A stretch of DNA of 64,000 bases from the NCBI GenBank assembly GCA_000507305.1, contig DF239136.1, forward strand, positions 229,065-293,064, read 5' to 3'. The DNA comes from Breviolum minutum Mf 1.05b.01. Taxonomy: Eukaryota > Sar > Dinophyceae > Suessiales > Symbiodiniaceae. Below, piece after piece: positions 26,023-37,889 of this stretch. Every line of letters starts with the position of its first letter. The stretch's first letter is position 1. The notes beneath the pieces were generated by a model. That model worked only from the letters and a program-made list of their open reading frames with translations. It did not search any database and was not told where the DNA came from. Both the position numbers and the translations under genes were made by a program.

Positions 26023-29000
26023 TTCAACACTATCTTGGATCTGAGACAAACTTATCAAGCGAGTGCCAAGCGCTGATAACTCTTTGCATCTCTATGATAT
26101 TTTATATTTTATTTTCATGGAAGGAAACAGGAAACCATGAACATACTTAACTCTTTGTCACTCATTCTAGAACATACAGCCACTCCAAGCAATTGACACA
26201 TGTCTTGAGGTGGCCATTTCTTGTCAGCCATCAGCGATACACGAGCCAAGCACGGGTCACGTCATGATGAGTGGAACATCCAAAATCGTCAAAGGCACCC
26301 GGTGAGTTCTCTTCTTCCACTTTAGTGAAACACATTGGTCCACTTGAAATGAAAACTTCAAACTGTTTCGAGTTTCGAATGGGTCTTTGGAGTACCTCCA
26401 ATTCAATACTAATTTTTATATGATACGACAATGGACATGGGGTTCTTCAGGTTCTTGCTGCGAATGATGTGACTTCAATAGTGGAATTATATACCAAATC
26501 AATTCTATGCCGTGACGTCACGGGTGATGTGTAGGTAATCTTTCCATGGATCTGTGAGTTGTTTTGTTGGTATCGCAGGAAATGAAAAAAATCCGCTCTC
26601 AGAATTGAGTCCATTACCTCGGTCATACTTCCTTCACAGTTCAAATTGTGGTTCAACCAAGAGGCCAATCTGGTGTTAGTTTTAGGTGAGGAAAATCACA
26701 GATTTCTGAGGCTCCCAGCTGTTTTTTTTAGACGTACTATTGGCGCTGGATTTTTCATCAACAGAACCATTGATTATACCACTTGTGAAAGTAGTGAAAG
26801 TAGGACGCCTAGCCACTCCCATTTTTGGTTTTAAGCCATTACCACACCACACATTTTGTTTTGAGGGGCGTGTTCCTTTGCTCTCAACATTTTATGTAAA
26901 CAAATCTACCAACGTAGGAATGTTCCCTTCACCATCCTCTAGCCATTCTATACCAAAGGTATGCAGTCTTACATGACCTCGTTTGGGACATGTCGTAGCG
27001 ATCATCTTGTCCTGACAGGTGTTCAGGATGAGAATGGTAACACTTGGGATTGACGATTGAGTGTTTGTACATGACCATCTTGGTGTGGGATCTATCACAA
27101 TTTGATTTACCATTTCATTTAGGATTTATATATTGGGGCTTGCCAACACCCTGGTAACAGTGGGCAATTCCTCCGTTCATTTTTATGAAGGGAACTCTAA
27201 CGACCTTCACCATCCACTGTCAACCACGCCCAAGTTGTATTTCGACATTGCATTTTGTGAGCATGTTTATGTACCAATCGGAATGATGAAACAAGATTCG
27301 CTTGAGACCAGCGACATGCGAAGCGTTGAAAAACTCCATGTCATGTCATGGTGACCACAATTTACCCCGTGAAAAAAAAACAGGACCCGAACGGATGTCA
27401 ACCTCCCATTCCAATGTTCAGTTTCTGTTTCGTACCTTAACAGGTCCAATAGAGTTGGCTAAAGTCAAATAGAACAGCTGAAGGCCACTTGAAATTCGTT
27501 GTTGATATCATTGAATCCCAGTTGGATTGAAATCACTTGCTTTTTGTTAGACATTGCAGGCAATGTCTCTGGAAATTGCTACACCAAGATCGACCAAATC
27601 TACCCGATGCTTGGTTCGGAAACTGCAGCCGTCAGAGAGAACATGTTTAATCCCAGGAGTCCTAATGTCGATGGCGCAGTTATTATAGCAAGTGTTATTA
27701 TAGCAAGTGTTATTTTGTTCTCCGGAATTGATCGGCTTGTTGAAGGACTCGCACTTGTTTAGTCTGTATGGATACTGTATGAGTTGTCCATTATGACATA
27801 TTTGATTCAGAAATTTGGGTTGTTGCCTGCAGGGTATTTTGAAGTGGACTTAGGTCGGACATAGAGACATTTGATTGGTGGGATATTCCGGTTGTCATCA
27901 AGTTGGCTTTCTAAGCTGACAATTTTTGCCAATAACCACACTTTCACCCCAAAATGATGGATAAGTCCTTTTCTATCAGCCAAGCCTGTTGATCGGCTGG
28001 TGATGGCCAGTAACCTTGCGACCTCGTTGTTTTGATGAGAGGTTTCTGAAGTCTCATATGCCAACACATTAATGAAACATCAATCCATATCACAATTTAT
28101 GACACGTCCACTTCATGTCAACTCAGGGTTTTGTTTGGGAGTTTTAGCAATTGTTTTCAAAAAAGAAGTATCAAAGGTACTTATTTAATCAAACATTTAG
28201 AAAACAATAACGTTTCATTTCATTTCATGTTGGTGTTTCGTTTAACCAAAACCCATGACAAGTCCAAATCGACCAAACTTTACCCGTTGGTAGGGAGTCC
28301 TTTACATCTATAGGAACTATAGGAACACATTTTTTGTTTGGTCTCGGATCTCCTTAGGGCAAGGTCCGTGATTTTTGTTGCGCCAGGAAAACACCTTTGT
28401 CATCTTCTCCGAAACTTGGTGGTGGATAGTTTCGGAGGTTGGACAAAACATCCATACATAACGGAGCATTCAAACAGAAAATATATGGACGTTGGTATAA
28501 CGTTAACGGTTGTTGGACATATTCAGCCGGATGTGTGTGCATTTTGATTTTCTCTGGTTCAGACTCAGAAAGTATGATAAGTTACATAAGTGCAATTCAA
28601 TTCTCCGCATTGAGGGGATCAAACAATCAACAAATATAGTGATTTTCAGAGACTTCCATTGTAATCTTGCATCGTTTGGGTTGCAAATATAGTGACTCCC
28701 GGCCAAATTTATGGTCAAATCACTTGAGTTGAAACTGGATGTGATGAATGTGATGAATCCGATGAGCTTTGACTCAGCTTTGTCAGCTGAAAGTTGTTTT
28801 CTCCGAGGTCTTTGAGACTCTGGTGAACGGTAAACCGGTAGAATAAGAACCAAAAGGGGAAGTTTGGCACCCCTGGCCAGCTAGTCAGCCAGGTGTTAGG
28901 CGTGAAACAACATGGCCAGTGCAAAGTTACAGAACAACCCCCGCCAATGGAACCCTGTCATGGTACATCAAATAGTTGTCTAGATACTAGTTACTCATAG

Positions 29001-29138
29001 TTACTAAATGGTGTTCAACAACTTTTTGTCTATATGGGAGTCATGTGACCGCAGGCTTAGAAGTTTCGAAATCTTCAAACAGGGTGATGCATTTGATGCC
29101 ATGGAACCTTGCCGAAATGTTGCTGGATTTGACTCAAG
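26023..29138. other. No supported gene
   Basis: Several open frames occur (for example 26740-26976, 27499-27762, 28439-28639) but none combines good splice sites, composition and a motif. A direct duplication of AGTTATTATAGCAAGT-like sequence lies at 27679-27712. Confidence 0.3.
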
Positions 29139-29240
29139 GATTTAGATGAGATTCCCAACCGAGAAGTCATGCTCACTATGAAGCGCCTTGGAGTTCTATC
29201 TCGCTGCCTGGAAGAAAATACCATGTATAGACTAGATGAA
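29139..29240 (+). CDS. Probable internal exon, unrecognised
   Basis: After the acceptor CTCAAG, 34 codons run in phase 0 to GATGAA|GTTTCA. The peptide reads DLDEIPNREVMLTMKRLGVL and continues SRCLEENTMYRLDE, an acidic and helical composition. An in-frame TGA just upstream supports the acceptor. Neighbouring exons are unknown. Confidence 0.4.
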
Positions 29241-30011
29241 GTTTCAGGAGGATATCCAGCAATTACCTTAGAGTCAAAATAGATGGCACAGCAGTTAAAG
29301 GTATATTATTAAAGGCCCCACATAAACCAATACATAAAAACTGTGCCATCTACTTTTTATCTAGTGTAACTATATATGAATAATCAAATTGCAAAGTGAC
29401 TTGCGAACCTGTGACCCAGATGGAATCTGATGAGTGCATGAACACCCCTAGTGAAAGGTCAACGTAGATAGCTACTCTTCCCCCCCCAAAAAAATGGTTT
29501 CCCACAACCTGTTTATTAAAACGACTTTTTGGGAATGGATAGCCATCTATTTGTTTTTCCTTGTTTACCTGGTTTTGCCCTCGCAGTTGAATTGCTTTCG
29601 AATTAATTACTTGATTCAAGCTCACATGACTTGAGTTTGGTTGATAGGGGTTTGCTTGAAACCCAAAGCTTAGCTGATTGGTTAGGCTGATTGGTGGTTT
29701 ACTCTCCTATTTCATTATATACATTTATATTTGGACAGTTTTTTTTCTACCAGGGATATGCCTGAAATAGACTAGCACATATTGACGTTTTCCACCAAGA
29801 CAAGTCGAGCTTGTGTCAGTTGACGTGTAGCTCCAATAGTGGAACTTTTCTACAGAACTGGGAATGGTTTGGGGTTTGGGGTACCATTCTCTTTGGATAA
29901 CTCGCCCAGATCGATAGGATACTTAGATAGGAACTAGTAAAGATAAATTGATTAGATAGGTAGGTAAGATAGATTAGGATTGGATCACTGGATACGATAG
30001 ATAAGATCGCT

Positions 30012-30190
30012 AAGATGGATACGATAGATAAGATAGATAAGATAGATAAGATAGATAAGATAGATAAGATAGATAAGATAGATAAGATAGATAAGATAGA
30101 TAAGATAGATAAGATAGATAAGATAGATAAGATAGATAAGATAGATAAGATAGATAAGATAGACAAGATAGATAAGATAGATAAGATAGG
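30012..30190. repeat. (AGATA/GATAA)n pentanucleotide-type satellite
   Basis: About 17 tandem GATAGATAA-type units within a wider GATA-rich tract (29,920-30,310). Long frames on both strands (poly Asp-Lys-Ile, or Leu-Ser-Ile) arise from the repeat and are not genes. Confidence 0.9.
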
Positions 30191-30733
30191 TAGGTAGCTA
30201 GATAGATAGAGAATTGGATGTATAGATTGGACAGATTAGCTTGGTTAGGTGATATATAGATAGAATTGATAAACCAGATAAATTGGACAGATGGGATAGA
30301 TTCGATAGATGATAAAGGTATAAAAAATGATGGCAATTACTTGACCCTCCATTTCTGTGCTGGTCCTTCTCAGTCAAAATAATGCAGGGTCACAAGTGGG
30401 GCCATTTGCGATTCATAGATTGAACATAACGTGTAGCTTTTTTGGGCAGCTGGTCCTGGCTTTGTCCAAAAACGATCTGCAGGCATTGCGAGTGGAAGCC
30501 ACAAATTGACCGAATTCAGCTTCTTGATGATGATTTGTACAGCGGTTCGGAAGGCTGTTTTGTCTTCTTTGTTGTGTTTTTTATCCTTCAGAAATTAAGT
30601 GGATCAACTCTTTGCATCTTGATGGTTTTTGTTGAAATAAATTCTATAGATCCCAGACTCTCAAAAAAAATGAACATGAATAGTGTCCCGTTTCTCTTTT
30701 GTTTGTTTGTTTTTTTTCCGAAAGATCAGATCG

Positions 30734-30773
30734 AATCCCGAATCTTCCAGAGCCTCGATGAGTTGAAAGTCAC
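30734..30773 (+). CDS. Possible short exon, unrecognised
   Basis: After a pyrimidine tract and GAAAG, the frame reads DQIESRIFQSLDELK. A second open frame continues in the next bases to ATCCAG|GTATCC at 30839 (includes FDEVETTRRELQSP). The two frames differ by one base, so which is used is unclear. Confidence 0.3.
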
Positions 30774-31626
30774 CCCCCCGTTTTGACGAGGTTGAAACAA
30801 CGCGTCGTGAGCTTCAATCTCCGACAGGCCATGGGTATCCAGGTATCCATTGATGGAAAGAAAAATTGAATGACAACTTGGAGTTGGCAGACATTGTTTG
30901 TTTATATACTAGAGTTGATAATTGGTTGTTTTTTGTTCCTATGTTTTTTTGGAAAGTATAGGCATGATGATCTATTGGTTGATATTGTGTCTACAAAAAC
31001 AGATCTTTGAAGCCTGTTCTGACGGACATTTGTGGTTTGATTTCTCGAAGTATGGGTGAGTTTGGATGCTTGAGGAATACTTAGGGATTCTTTACTCTCT
31101 GATGTTATTTTTGGAGTTCGGTCTCGGATGAAAGGATGCTGTTGACACATAGGGAAAAAACAAAAACAATCAGCCCCCTCCATCTCACAAAGATGGATAT
31201 AGTTGATTTTGAAACAACTAAAAAAACTGCATAGTTATGCATTTTTTGATTACGAAAGCACATAGCGCACAGCCATCAATCGGTCTGTTGCAGAAACAAC
31301 AAGTTTCAGACAATCTGTGCCCAACTTCCACAGGTGATCAGCAGCAGCGCGGGATGTTTCCCAAAGCTGCTTTGACCGCAGATGGTGCCGAGTCATTATC
31401 CCCAAATGTTGACTATCAATGTACAGCAAAAGCGAGGAGTTTTTATTCGAGATAAACCTTTTGAGGATTCAGTGTCATAATTTTGCACGTAGGTTTTTCG
31501 CAAGACTTGCTTAGATGCTTGCGAGGTTGCTCACAATGGCCCAAGAAAAATCCCTTCGGATGTCACTTCTCCACTGACATGTCACACGAGTTATCCAAGT
31601 TTTTACCACCTACAAGATGCAACTGA

Positions 31627-31744
31627 TACTGGAAAATATAGGACAACATCCGGCTAACCAGTTGATATTAGGTAAATATCCCTTTTTCTATAGGGTTTTA
31701 TACTTTCCCAGGTGGTTGTTTGGGATTTCCTGTCATCAAACAGT
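31627..31744. mobile_element. Family A inverted-repeat element, copy 3
   Basis: Degenerate left end (TACTGGAAAATATAGG). Core ACCAGTTGATATTAGG, then TATAGGGTTTTATA, then CCCAGGTGGTTG. Right end ATCAAACAGTTGTAGG. Its CAG is the likely acceptor of the next exon. Confidence 0.7.
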
Positions 31745-31883
31745 TGTAGGGCAAAGCACTCCTTGAATCTCCGGCGAAAAGGAGTCCATGGAAACAAGGA
31801 GCTCTTGTCACTCTTCCTTGGGCTCTTCGATTGGTGCCACGGGCCTGGGTCCCACCTTGATGTGTTGAAGCAGATATTGTCAA
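31744..31883 (+). CDS. Probable exon, unrecognised
   Basis: It begins at the AAACAG end of the family A element and stays open to CAA|GTAAGG, a strong donor. The peptide includes CRAKHSLNLRRKGVHGNKEL, LLSLFLGLFDWCHGPG and HLDVLKQILS. The exon is GC-rich relative to its flanks. No family is recognised. Confidence 0.5.
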
Positions 31884-32751
31884 GTAAGGAATGTTGTTTG
31901 GATATGTTGAAACAGATTGTTGTTGAGACTTGCACAATTTTGGATGTAGAGAAATGAGGTTTGGCTAAATACATGTTAATATCACTGAATTGGAGGTGTG
32001 TATTTATATTACCATACATGGATAGTATTGATAGAGGAGCGCCCGACAGTGACTTTATGAAATTTGTGTGGAAGTTTCTATGCACTGCTTAGTTTCTTGA
32101 CGATGCCATTTATACTTACTCCTTATATCACTCACGTTTGAACATTTTGATACTCCCCCCATCCACCTACCCGTGACCATCAGGATCATCCAACCAACTG
32201 TTGCAGAACCAGATTGAGTCATTTCCCAATATGGGTTCAAAGTGGAATATAATTGTTTGTTTGGAACATGTGTAAAGGAATCCCTTTGAAATCTCCATAT
32301 CATCAATGCTGATTTATCTACAACTATAGGATACGATCATATATGTGATATGTGTGTGTGTCTATCTCAGGAATATGACAGTATCGCAAAAATTCATGGC
32401 ATATGATCATCATCATCACCACCATCCTCATCATCCCCATCATTTTTCATGGGCTTCTGATTTCATAAACTCCCCAAATCCACGAGTTTTTTCACCAGAT
32501 GTGTGGGGTACCAGGTACGTGAAGATAAAGGCGTTCCGTTGCGATTTGAAAGCTACCTGTCGGCACTGATGGGGTTTGGGCACATCTTTTTAGCAACATG
32601 AATTGGTTGCAAATCACTGGCTGGTAAGTCAACAGCTGGATGGAATTTCCCCAAGCTTCCCAAAGGAAATATATACATATATATATATATATATCATATA
32701 TGAGTCATATGATTTATTTATGTTTATTTTCTATTCGAGCGTCCATTTTAC

Positions 32752-32980
32752 AATTGCTTTTGCACCGAAACGCACAAGCCTCGTTTGCAATTTGCTTTTG
32801 TAAACTAACCCAAGTGCTAGGTTATTGTGGTTTCAAATATATATATTTTTCGTTCTCACCCCTAATTGGGGAAGATTCCCCATGTTGGCGGATATTTTTC
32901 AAAGGGGTTGAAACCAGCCACTAGTCCTACGAACAGGCACTGTCGTTGAATTCCGATCCGGGCAACGCCGGGAGGTGCCC
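32752..32980 (+). CDS. Two exons of an unrecognised gene flanking a family B intron
   Basis: Exon 1 ends at CTAG 32820 and reads HRNAQASFAICFCKLTQVL. Exon 2 begins at 32925 and reads VLRTGTVVEFRSGQRREVPQ, then IWRVGQCTYRTSGI, with stop or donor near 33035. Only phase 1 is open across the join: phase 0 gives TAG at the junction and phase 2 stops after a few codons. A different frame of exon 2 starts YEQALSLNSDPGNA, which resembles a TPR repeat, but it is incompatible with this junction. The start of exon 1 and the end of exon 2 are not fixed. Confidence 0.4.
32821..32924 (+). mobile_element. Family B introner, copy 2 (exact 104-nt intron)
   Basis: Preceded by GTGCTAG and ending AAACCAGCCACTAG. 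It has the core TTGGGGAAGATTCCCCA and ATATTTTTCAAAGGGGTTGA. The left repeat is diverged (GTTATTGTGGTTTCAAAT). CTAG lies on both sides. Confidence 0.65.
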
Positions 32981-33664
32981 CAAATTTGGAGGGTGGGGCA
33001 ATGCACTTATCGCACTTCGGGAATTCTATTGCCCTTGTGATGCTTGGCAGCATAGAGAGTGTTGCAAAGGAGGAACACATTGTCATTCAGCCAGATGCAT
33101 AAGTTGTCTGAGAAAAAATCCGTTCTTTCTTCGAATATGAGTCATGAGTGGTATTGAAAACCACAACTTGTGACAATTGAAATTTGTGAAGGCATCTTAG
33201 AACCAACATGATGATCTCGGATATTTTTTGTGCCGATAGCAGGGGGTAGTGGCTCGGTACTTTTGCCACGTCCAGCATAAAACTTCAAAATCTCACCATG
33301 TTGGTGAACATCAATGACATATTCTGATAATCCGCACAAGATATATAGGAAGATGTTTATTTTCATCAATCATATATGAATATAGATAGAAATTATATAT
33401 AATATATAGTATGTTTCAAGTTGAACCAGAAAACGATTGGTGTATAATTAATGTATATATCAATATATAGATGCGTCTCTCTCAAAACTGGGGACCCCCA
33501 AATCACGTCACATTTGCGCCAAGGACAAAGGGTTTTCAACATGGCGAGGGTGGTGGCTTGTACCTTGGTTGAAAGTGATGTTGAAAAGGCGATTTTCATT
33601 CGATTTCTTCTGGATTTGATTCAGGTTGCTTACCGTATTACCCCATAGCCATAGTTGGGACTGG

Positions 33665-33733
33665 CATATTTACCTACATTTACCATAAAAATCGACTAAA
33701 TGTGGGTAAATATACTATACATGGATGGTATGG
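33665..33733. mobile_element. Family C foldback element, copy 1
   Basis: A short near-palindrome built from TTTACCTACATTTACCAT and its inverse ATGTGGGTAAATATA, ending ATACATGGATGGTATGGG. The outer left arm is degraded. Confidence 0.65.
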
Positions 33734-34821
33734 GTGCAATATCTTACAATACTAAGAATACAGCTGTAGATGGGGCTGAATCGGCAAAGTGAAGTGCCAA
33801 ACTATCAGCAGTATCTCATATATATTTGCGTTTTTTTTTTTGAGGATTTCGACCTGGATGTTGGGTGAATTCTTTGGACCGCTCCTGACAAAAAAAGCAG
33901 AAACTCCGCTTTTTTTCCCGCAGATGAGATATGGTTGTTTCATGGACCATTTTGTTTGCCAATTGATATGATATATGACCATGCCCGGGGAGTAGAACAT
34001 GCAACTGAAGTAATTATCTCCCGAAAAATGTAAATTGTTGGTCTAAACAATATTGTTATTGGAAGCTGTGGGATGTTATACCTACTCCAGGATGGTTACA
34101 TGTGTGTGTATAGCAAGACCATATATCCGATACATCGGCCCCTATACTTTAAGAATCCCACCTGTATATATAGCTGGACTGTGAATGCTTCATCAGCGGT
34201 GTGTTTTGTGGAGTTTGCAAGTGATATCTCCTAAAAGTTGATAGTGACATCGGTCTCCCAAAATCACTTCGTAAAAGTTCACCAAGAAAACTGCCCTTGG
34301 GGAAACCGACCCCATGGAAAAACAAATTTGGTTTTGAATTTGGAGTTCCATGATCCGAAGAGTTGATAGTTTACAACTTGTGACATGCTAGTTTTGCGCA
34401 CTTTGCGGGAAACCCCCCAAAACAGAAGCAAATTTCTCAAGTTTCACCCCTTCTTTTCTTCACGATTCTCTTGATCTGAAAGACTCGGAACATTGATGTG
34501 TTTGATTTTGTGAAAAACCGCTGGCTGTAGATCATGATGTCAGGTAGATTATTTGTTGTTGCCCTTTTTTTTGGTCCGCAGGTGTATTCCTTCCAGCGGG
34601 TTTTTCCATCGGCTTTTGGATATACCCAACTAGAGATAGGTTGGATCAACCCGTCGAAGCAAAGACTTGTTAAATGGAGCATGAGTCATCAACGGTTGAT
34701 ATGTATGCTCCTCTTGCACGCCCTAACAAAGATGGAACCTGAAAATGCCTAAAAATGGTAGAACTCCATTCCCATGTTTGGGTTCTTTTTTGAGTTTTTC
34801 CGGGGGGGGGAAAAACCAATG

Positions 34822-35448
34822 AGGAATGAACACAAAAAATATTGGGGGCAACAACTTGCATCTCTGGAAGGATGCCACCCATTTGTTCCTGTGCCTCAAC
34901 CTCGTACTGTAGCTAGGTGGTGGTTTGAAATATTCTTTATTTTCACCACTATTTGGGGAAGATTCCCAATTTGACAAATATTTTTCAAATGGGTTGAAAC
35001 CACCAGCTAGTGTAGCCACATGTTTTGATGGATTTTGCCTTCGTTTGAAAGGTTTTTGTACCAAGAACGCGCATGGGGTGTGCTTGCTGGCGGAACAAAA
35101 ATTGGTGAGATGTGACAAACCATCAGAAACGTTTTTCATGACCGTTTAGGGCATCATTTTGCGAGGGGGGAAACGGTTTAATTAGTTTAAAGTCTAATTG
35201 TTTTCCCGCAGATGTTGGATGTTTCCTTTCACAGATCGTTGCCCAAATCATCCCATCACTTATCCGAAATCCCGCCACAAAGGCTAATCCCGCGATGGAT
35301 CTTACCATGCCAGGCAACAGATCAGGACTTCTTGTTTGCTTTGAGTCATTTAGGGGGCAGGAAAAGTTGGCCCACTTTTTTTTTAGTTGGACAACTGAAA
35401 CCTGAGTTTGTTGAGATACGGCAATGTTTAGTTTTTTTGTTCCACTAA
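34822..35448 (+). CDS. Unrecognised gene, three consecutive exons, one intron is a family B element
   Basis: Exon a (start about 34822, end 34916) includes WGQQLASLEGCHPFVPVPQP and RTVA. Exon b (35011-35104) includes VATCFDGFCLRLKGFCTKNA and HGVCLLAEQKL, ending AAATTG|GTGAGA. Exon c starts at 35212 after TTTTCCCGCAG and includes MLDVSFHRSLPKSSHHLSEI and RWILPCQATDQDFLFALSHL; it is open to TAA 35446-35448 or leaves at an unseen donor. Phases are 2 at the first join and 0 at the second, and every join is open. Cys-rich (five Cys in exon b), no recognised domain. An open stretch at 34582-34752 after CCGCAG may be an earlier exon. Confidence 0.6.
34917..35010 (+). mobile_element. Family B introner, copy 3 (exact 94-nt intron, best copy)
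   Basis: Left GTGGTGGTTTGAAATATTC, right GGGTTGAAACCACCAGCTAG. The preceding exon also ends AGCTAG, so CTAG flanks both sides. Donor G|GTGGTGG and acceptor CTAG| coincide with the element ends. Splicing gives AG|T (Ser) in frame, open for 31 codons to a strong GTGAGA donor. Confidence 0.8.
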
Positions 35449-37226
35449 ACAACCACAACATCAATCACTGATAAGTATAGAAAGACGATGAAAGACCATG
35501 ATTTCCAGTCTGGAGAGGTGAAAAACGAATCAGAGGATCCTTTGTTTTTGGGAACCTTTGGTCCTAGGTCCGCAAAACCTTAGGATGCCCGTAAAGCACT
35601 TCCAAACAGCCTACCTTCCAGTAAACCAAGATGGCAGTGGAAATTCATAATTTTCAATAGAAGATACATCTTCAAGTGGTAAACATTTTGGTATGTGGAA
35701 AGTGAGGGGAAAACCCGGCAGCTGGGTGTCATTACGTTTATATTATATATATATATATATTATATATATATATTATATAGAGAGAGTTGTGTTTTTTCAT
35801 TCAGATCCAGTGTGATTTGTGATTTGTGTAAAGCAAGGTATCCTCAAATGATCAAAGGTATATATAAGATGAGTTTCCACTTTACTTTCCTTCTCTTAGG
35901 GTACATATGCAGGTTGTCCTATTTTTGTGCTGTATGGTTTGCTTTTTGTCATGCACCAATAGTGATCACGGAAAAAGAGATTGGTCACCAAGTCCCCATT
36001 TTTTGTACAAACAATATCTTTGTTACATGGCTACAAGAGCGGAATCTCAAAAATGGGAATACTGTTTATATATATAAATCATATACTAGGTATCATATAT
36101 CTTACCTACTTTTGAGGCTATATGATATGTAATACAATGAAGTAAGCAAATGGGATGCTGAACACAGGAACCTTCAATTTGCTTTATGATTGGTGGGATG
36201 TTTCACCCCTGAGGGAGACGATGTTTGATTCTTCGAGCTTTCATATCTGTTGATGGACAGTGAAAATCCGTCTCGGCTTAAAAGTTGGGATTCTTTGAAT
36301 TTTCGTCAATTCGTGGTACTGTATATCTTTGCACATTTATTAACTACATTGGAGTATATGTGTACTTGTTGGCGTTTTGTTGGTCCTATGTTGTTGATCA
36401 ACAGCATGCAACCAGTGGTGCTTTGCGACAAGAGGGTTTTTGCTTCTAAGGTATATAGCATTGCCATTAATACTCCAGTTTTTCCTTATTGCCATTTAAC
36501 TAAATTCATAAAACCAATTTGGTTAGATGGCAATAACTAAAAAACACTTCCAAATCTGAGTCACACAGTGTTTATTTTCTCTAGATTTCTGTAGCAAAAT
36601 CAACCAAGGTCACGCCAGCATTCCCTTTTTGCCAGGACATATCCAAGTTGTTATCCGTCTACCGTCCGGACACCTAGGCAAAAGTGGTGTGACATCGTCT
36701 CCTTCGTGAGAATGATGCTTGTCATGTGCAACATTACCGCATATATTTTTGAGACAATTTTGATATCTCTTTTTAAAGGGAGGTCATCATCAACATCAAC
36801 AAAGATTCTGCATACTTCATTTCAATCTGATCAGGCTTAGTGTTCTTGTGAGGCCTGTTTTTTGACATTGTGAGTCTATAAACAGCTTCAGGATCCATTT
36901 GTCATGTGAGCCTTGCCGAAGATATGCCAAATGCCGACCACATCTTGTTTTCTTGTGGATGATTTTTTGTGGCCCCTTCCAGATCTCCAAATCCATAGCC
37001 ATAGTGGTATTTCCAGACGCCAAAAAAAAATGCATGTCCTTTTAGAAGAATCCCCGTTGTTTTCCCACGTTGGAGCTTCAAACATAGGCGATGATCCCAT
37101 CAGTATCGTGCGGGGCTGGGAAAACCGGAGCAATCCTTTGCCCAAGGCGACAGGGAATCATCATGGATGAGCAACATGTTTTTTTTTCCATGGCAGGGAT
37201 AGGTATTTATTTCTTTCAGAATATCA

Positions 37227-37462
37227 TCATGAAAAACAACTCAATTATCAAGAAGACAACAACATTTTTTGTTGTGAAATTTCTATATCTCTCCTTGTTG
37301 ACTGGTTTTTGTTTATCGTGTTGCTGTGTTATAGTCGCGATGCATGTGGCTAACTGGCTGCCTGTTTTGATTGTTGTGGATGCTTGCGGTTGTGGTGGTC
37401 CCTGTGCTCGAATCTGGGGCTTATGTGCACACGTTTTTTCGAGGAGGAAACCTGACAGTTAA
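37227..37462 (+). CDS. Possible membrane-segment exon, unrecognised
   Basis: The + frame contains a hydrophobic stretch YLSLLTGFCLSCCCVIVAMH and a Cys/Gly-rich end ACGCGGPCARIW before TAA. It could be a terminal exon with a transmembrane helix, but the acceptor is not clear. Confidence 0.25.
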
Positions 37463-37740
37463 AGTGTTTGGGGGTAATCAGAAATAGTCTCTTAGATTCG
37501 CTCTAGGATTACAACTTACTTTAACATTAAATATACGGCTTTTATCACATCAGTTAAATACTATCAGTTATTGTATCGTTCAGATAACAGATGAGATCAA
37601 TTTAAATAATCAAAACATGTTTTTATCTAATAGCATCAACTTAAGATCAAACAAAACATTCAACAATATCATAACAACATCAAGACCAATTTGTTTTTAT
37701 ATCACAACTTCACGAATTTCAAATTAGAAAAAAAGACACC

Positions 37741-37807
37741 ATGGCGACTTCAGGCGACTCCAAGCTTACAGCTTCTGGAGAAATGTCACGTACCCTGGGC
37801 CTTGCAG
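37741..37807 (+). CDS. Probable first coding exon, unrecognised gene
   Basis: CACCATGG start context, then ATSGDSKLTASGEMSRTLGL, to a good donor GCAG|GTGGGA (phase 1). The peptide is polar and typical of a cytosolic N terminus. A (GGTT)n microsatellite fills the start of the intron. The downstream partner was not established; the exons at 38692-41490 are candidates. Confidence 0.5.
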
Positions 37808-37830
37808 GTGGGAGTTGTAGTTTTGTATAG

Positions 37831-37889
37831 TCGTTGGTTGGTTGGTTGGTTGGTTGGTTGGTTGGTTGGTTGGTTGGTTGGTTGGTTGG
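37831..37889. repeat. (GGTT)n microsatellite
   Basis: About 14 tandem GGTT units, probably intronic. Confidence 0.9.

Noticed and set aside
29816-30336. Frames of over 100 codons with Leu-Ser-Ile or Ser-Tyr-Leu repeats
   Set aside because: They are reading the GATAA-type satellite.
32925-32990. TPR repeat reading YEQALSLNSDPGNA
   Set aside because: This frame requires phase 0, which creates a TAG at the element junction; kept only as an alternative.
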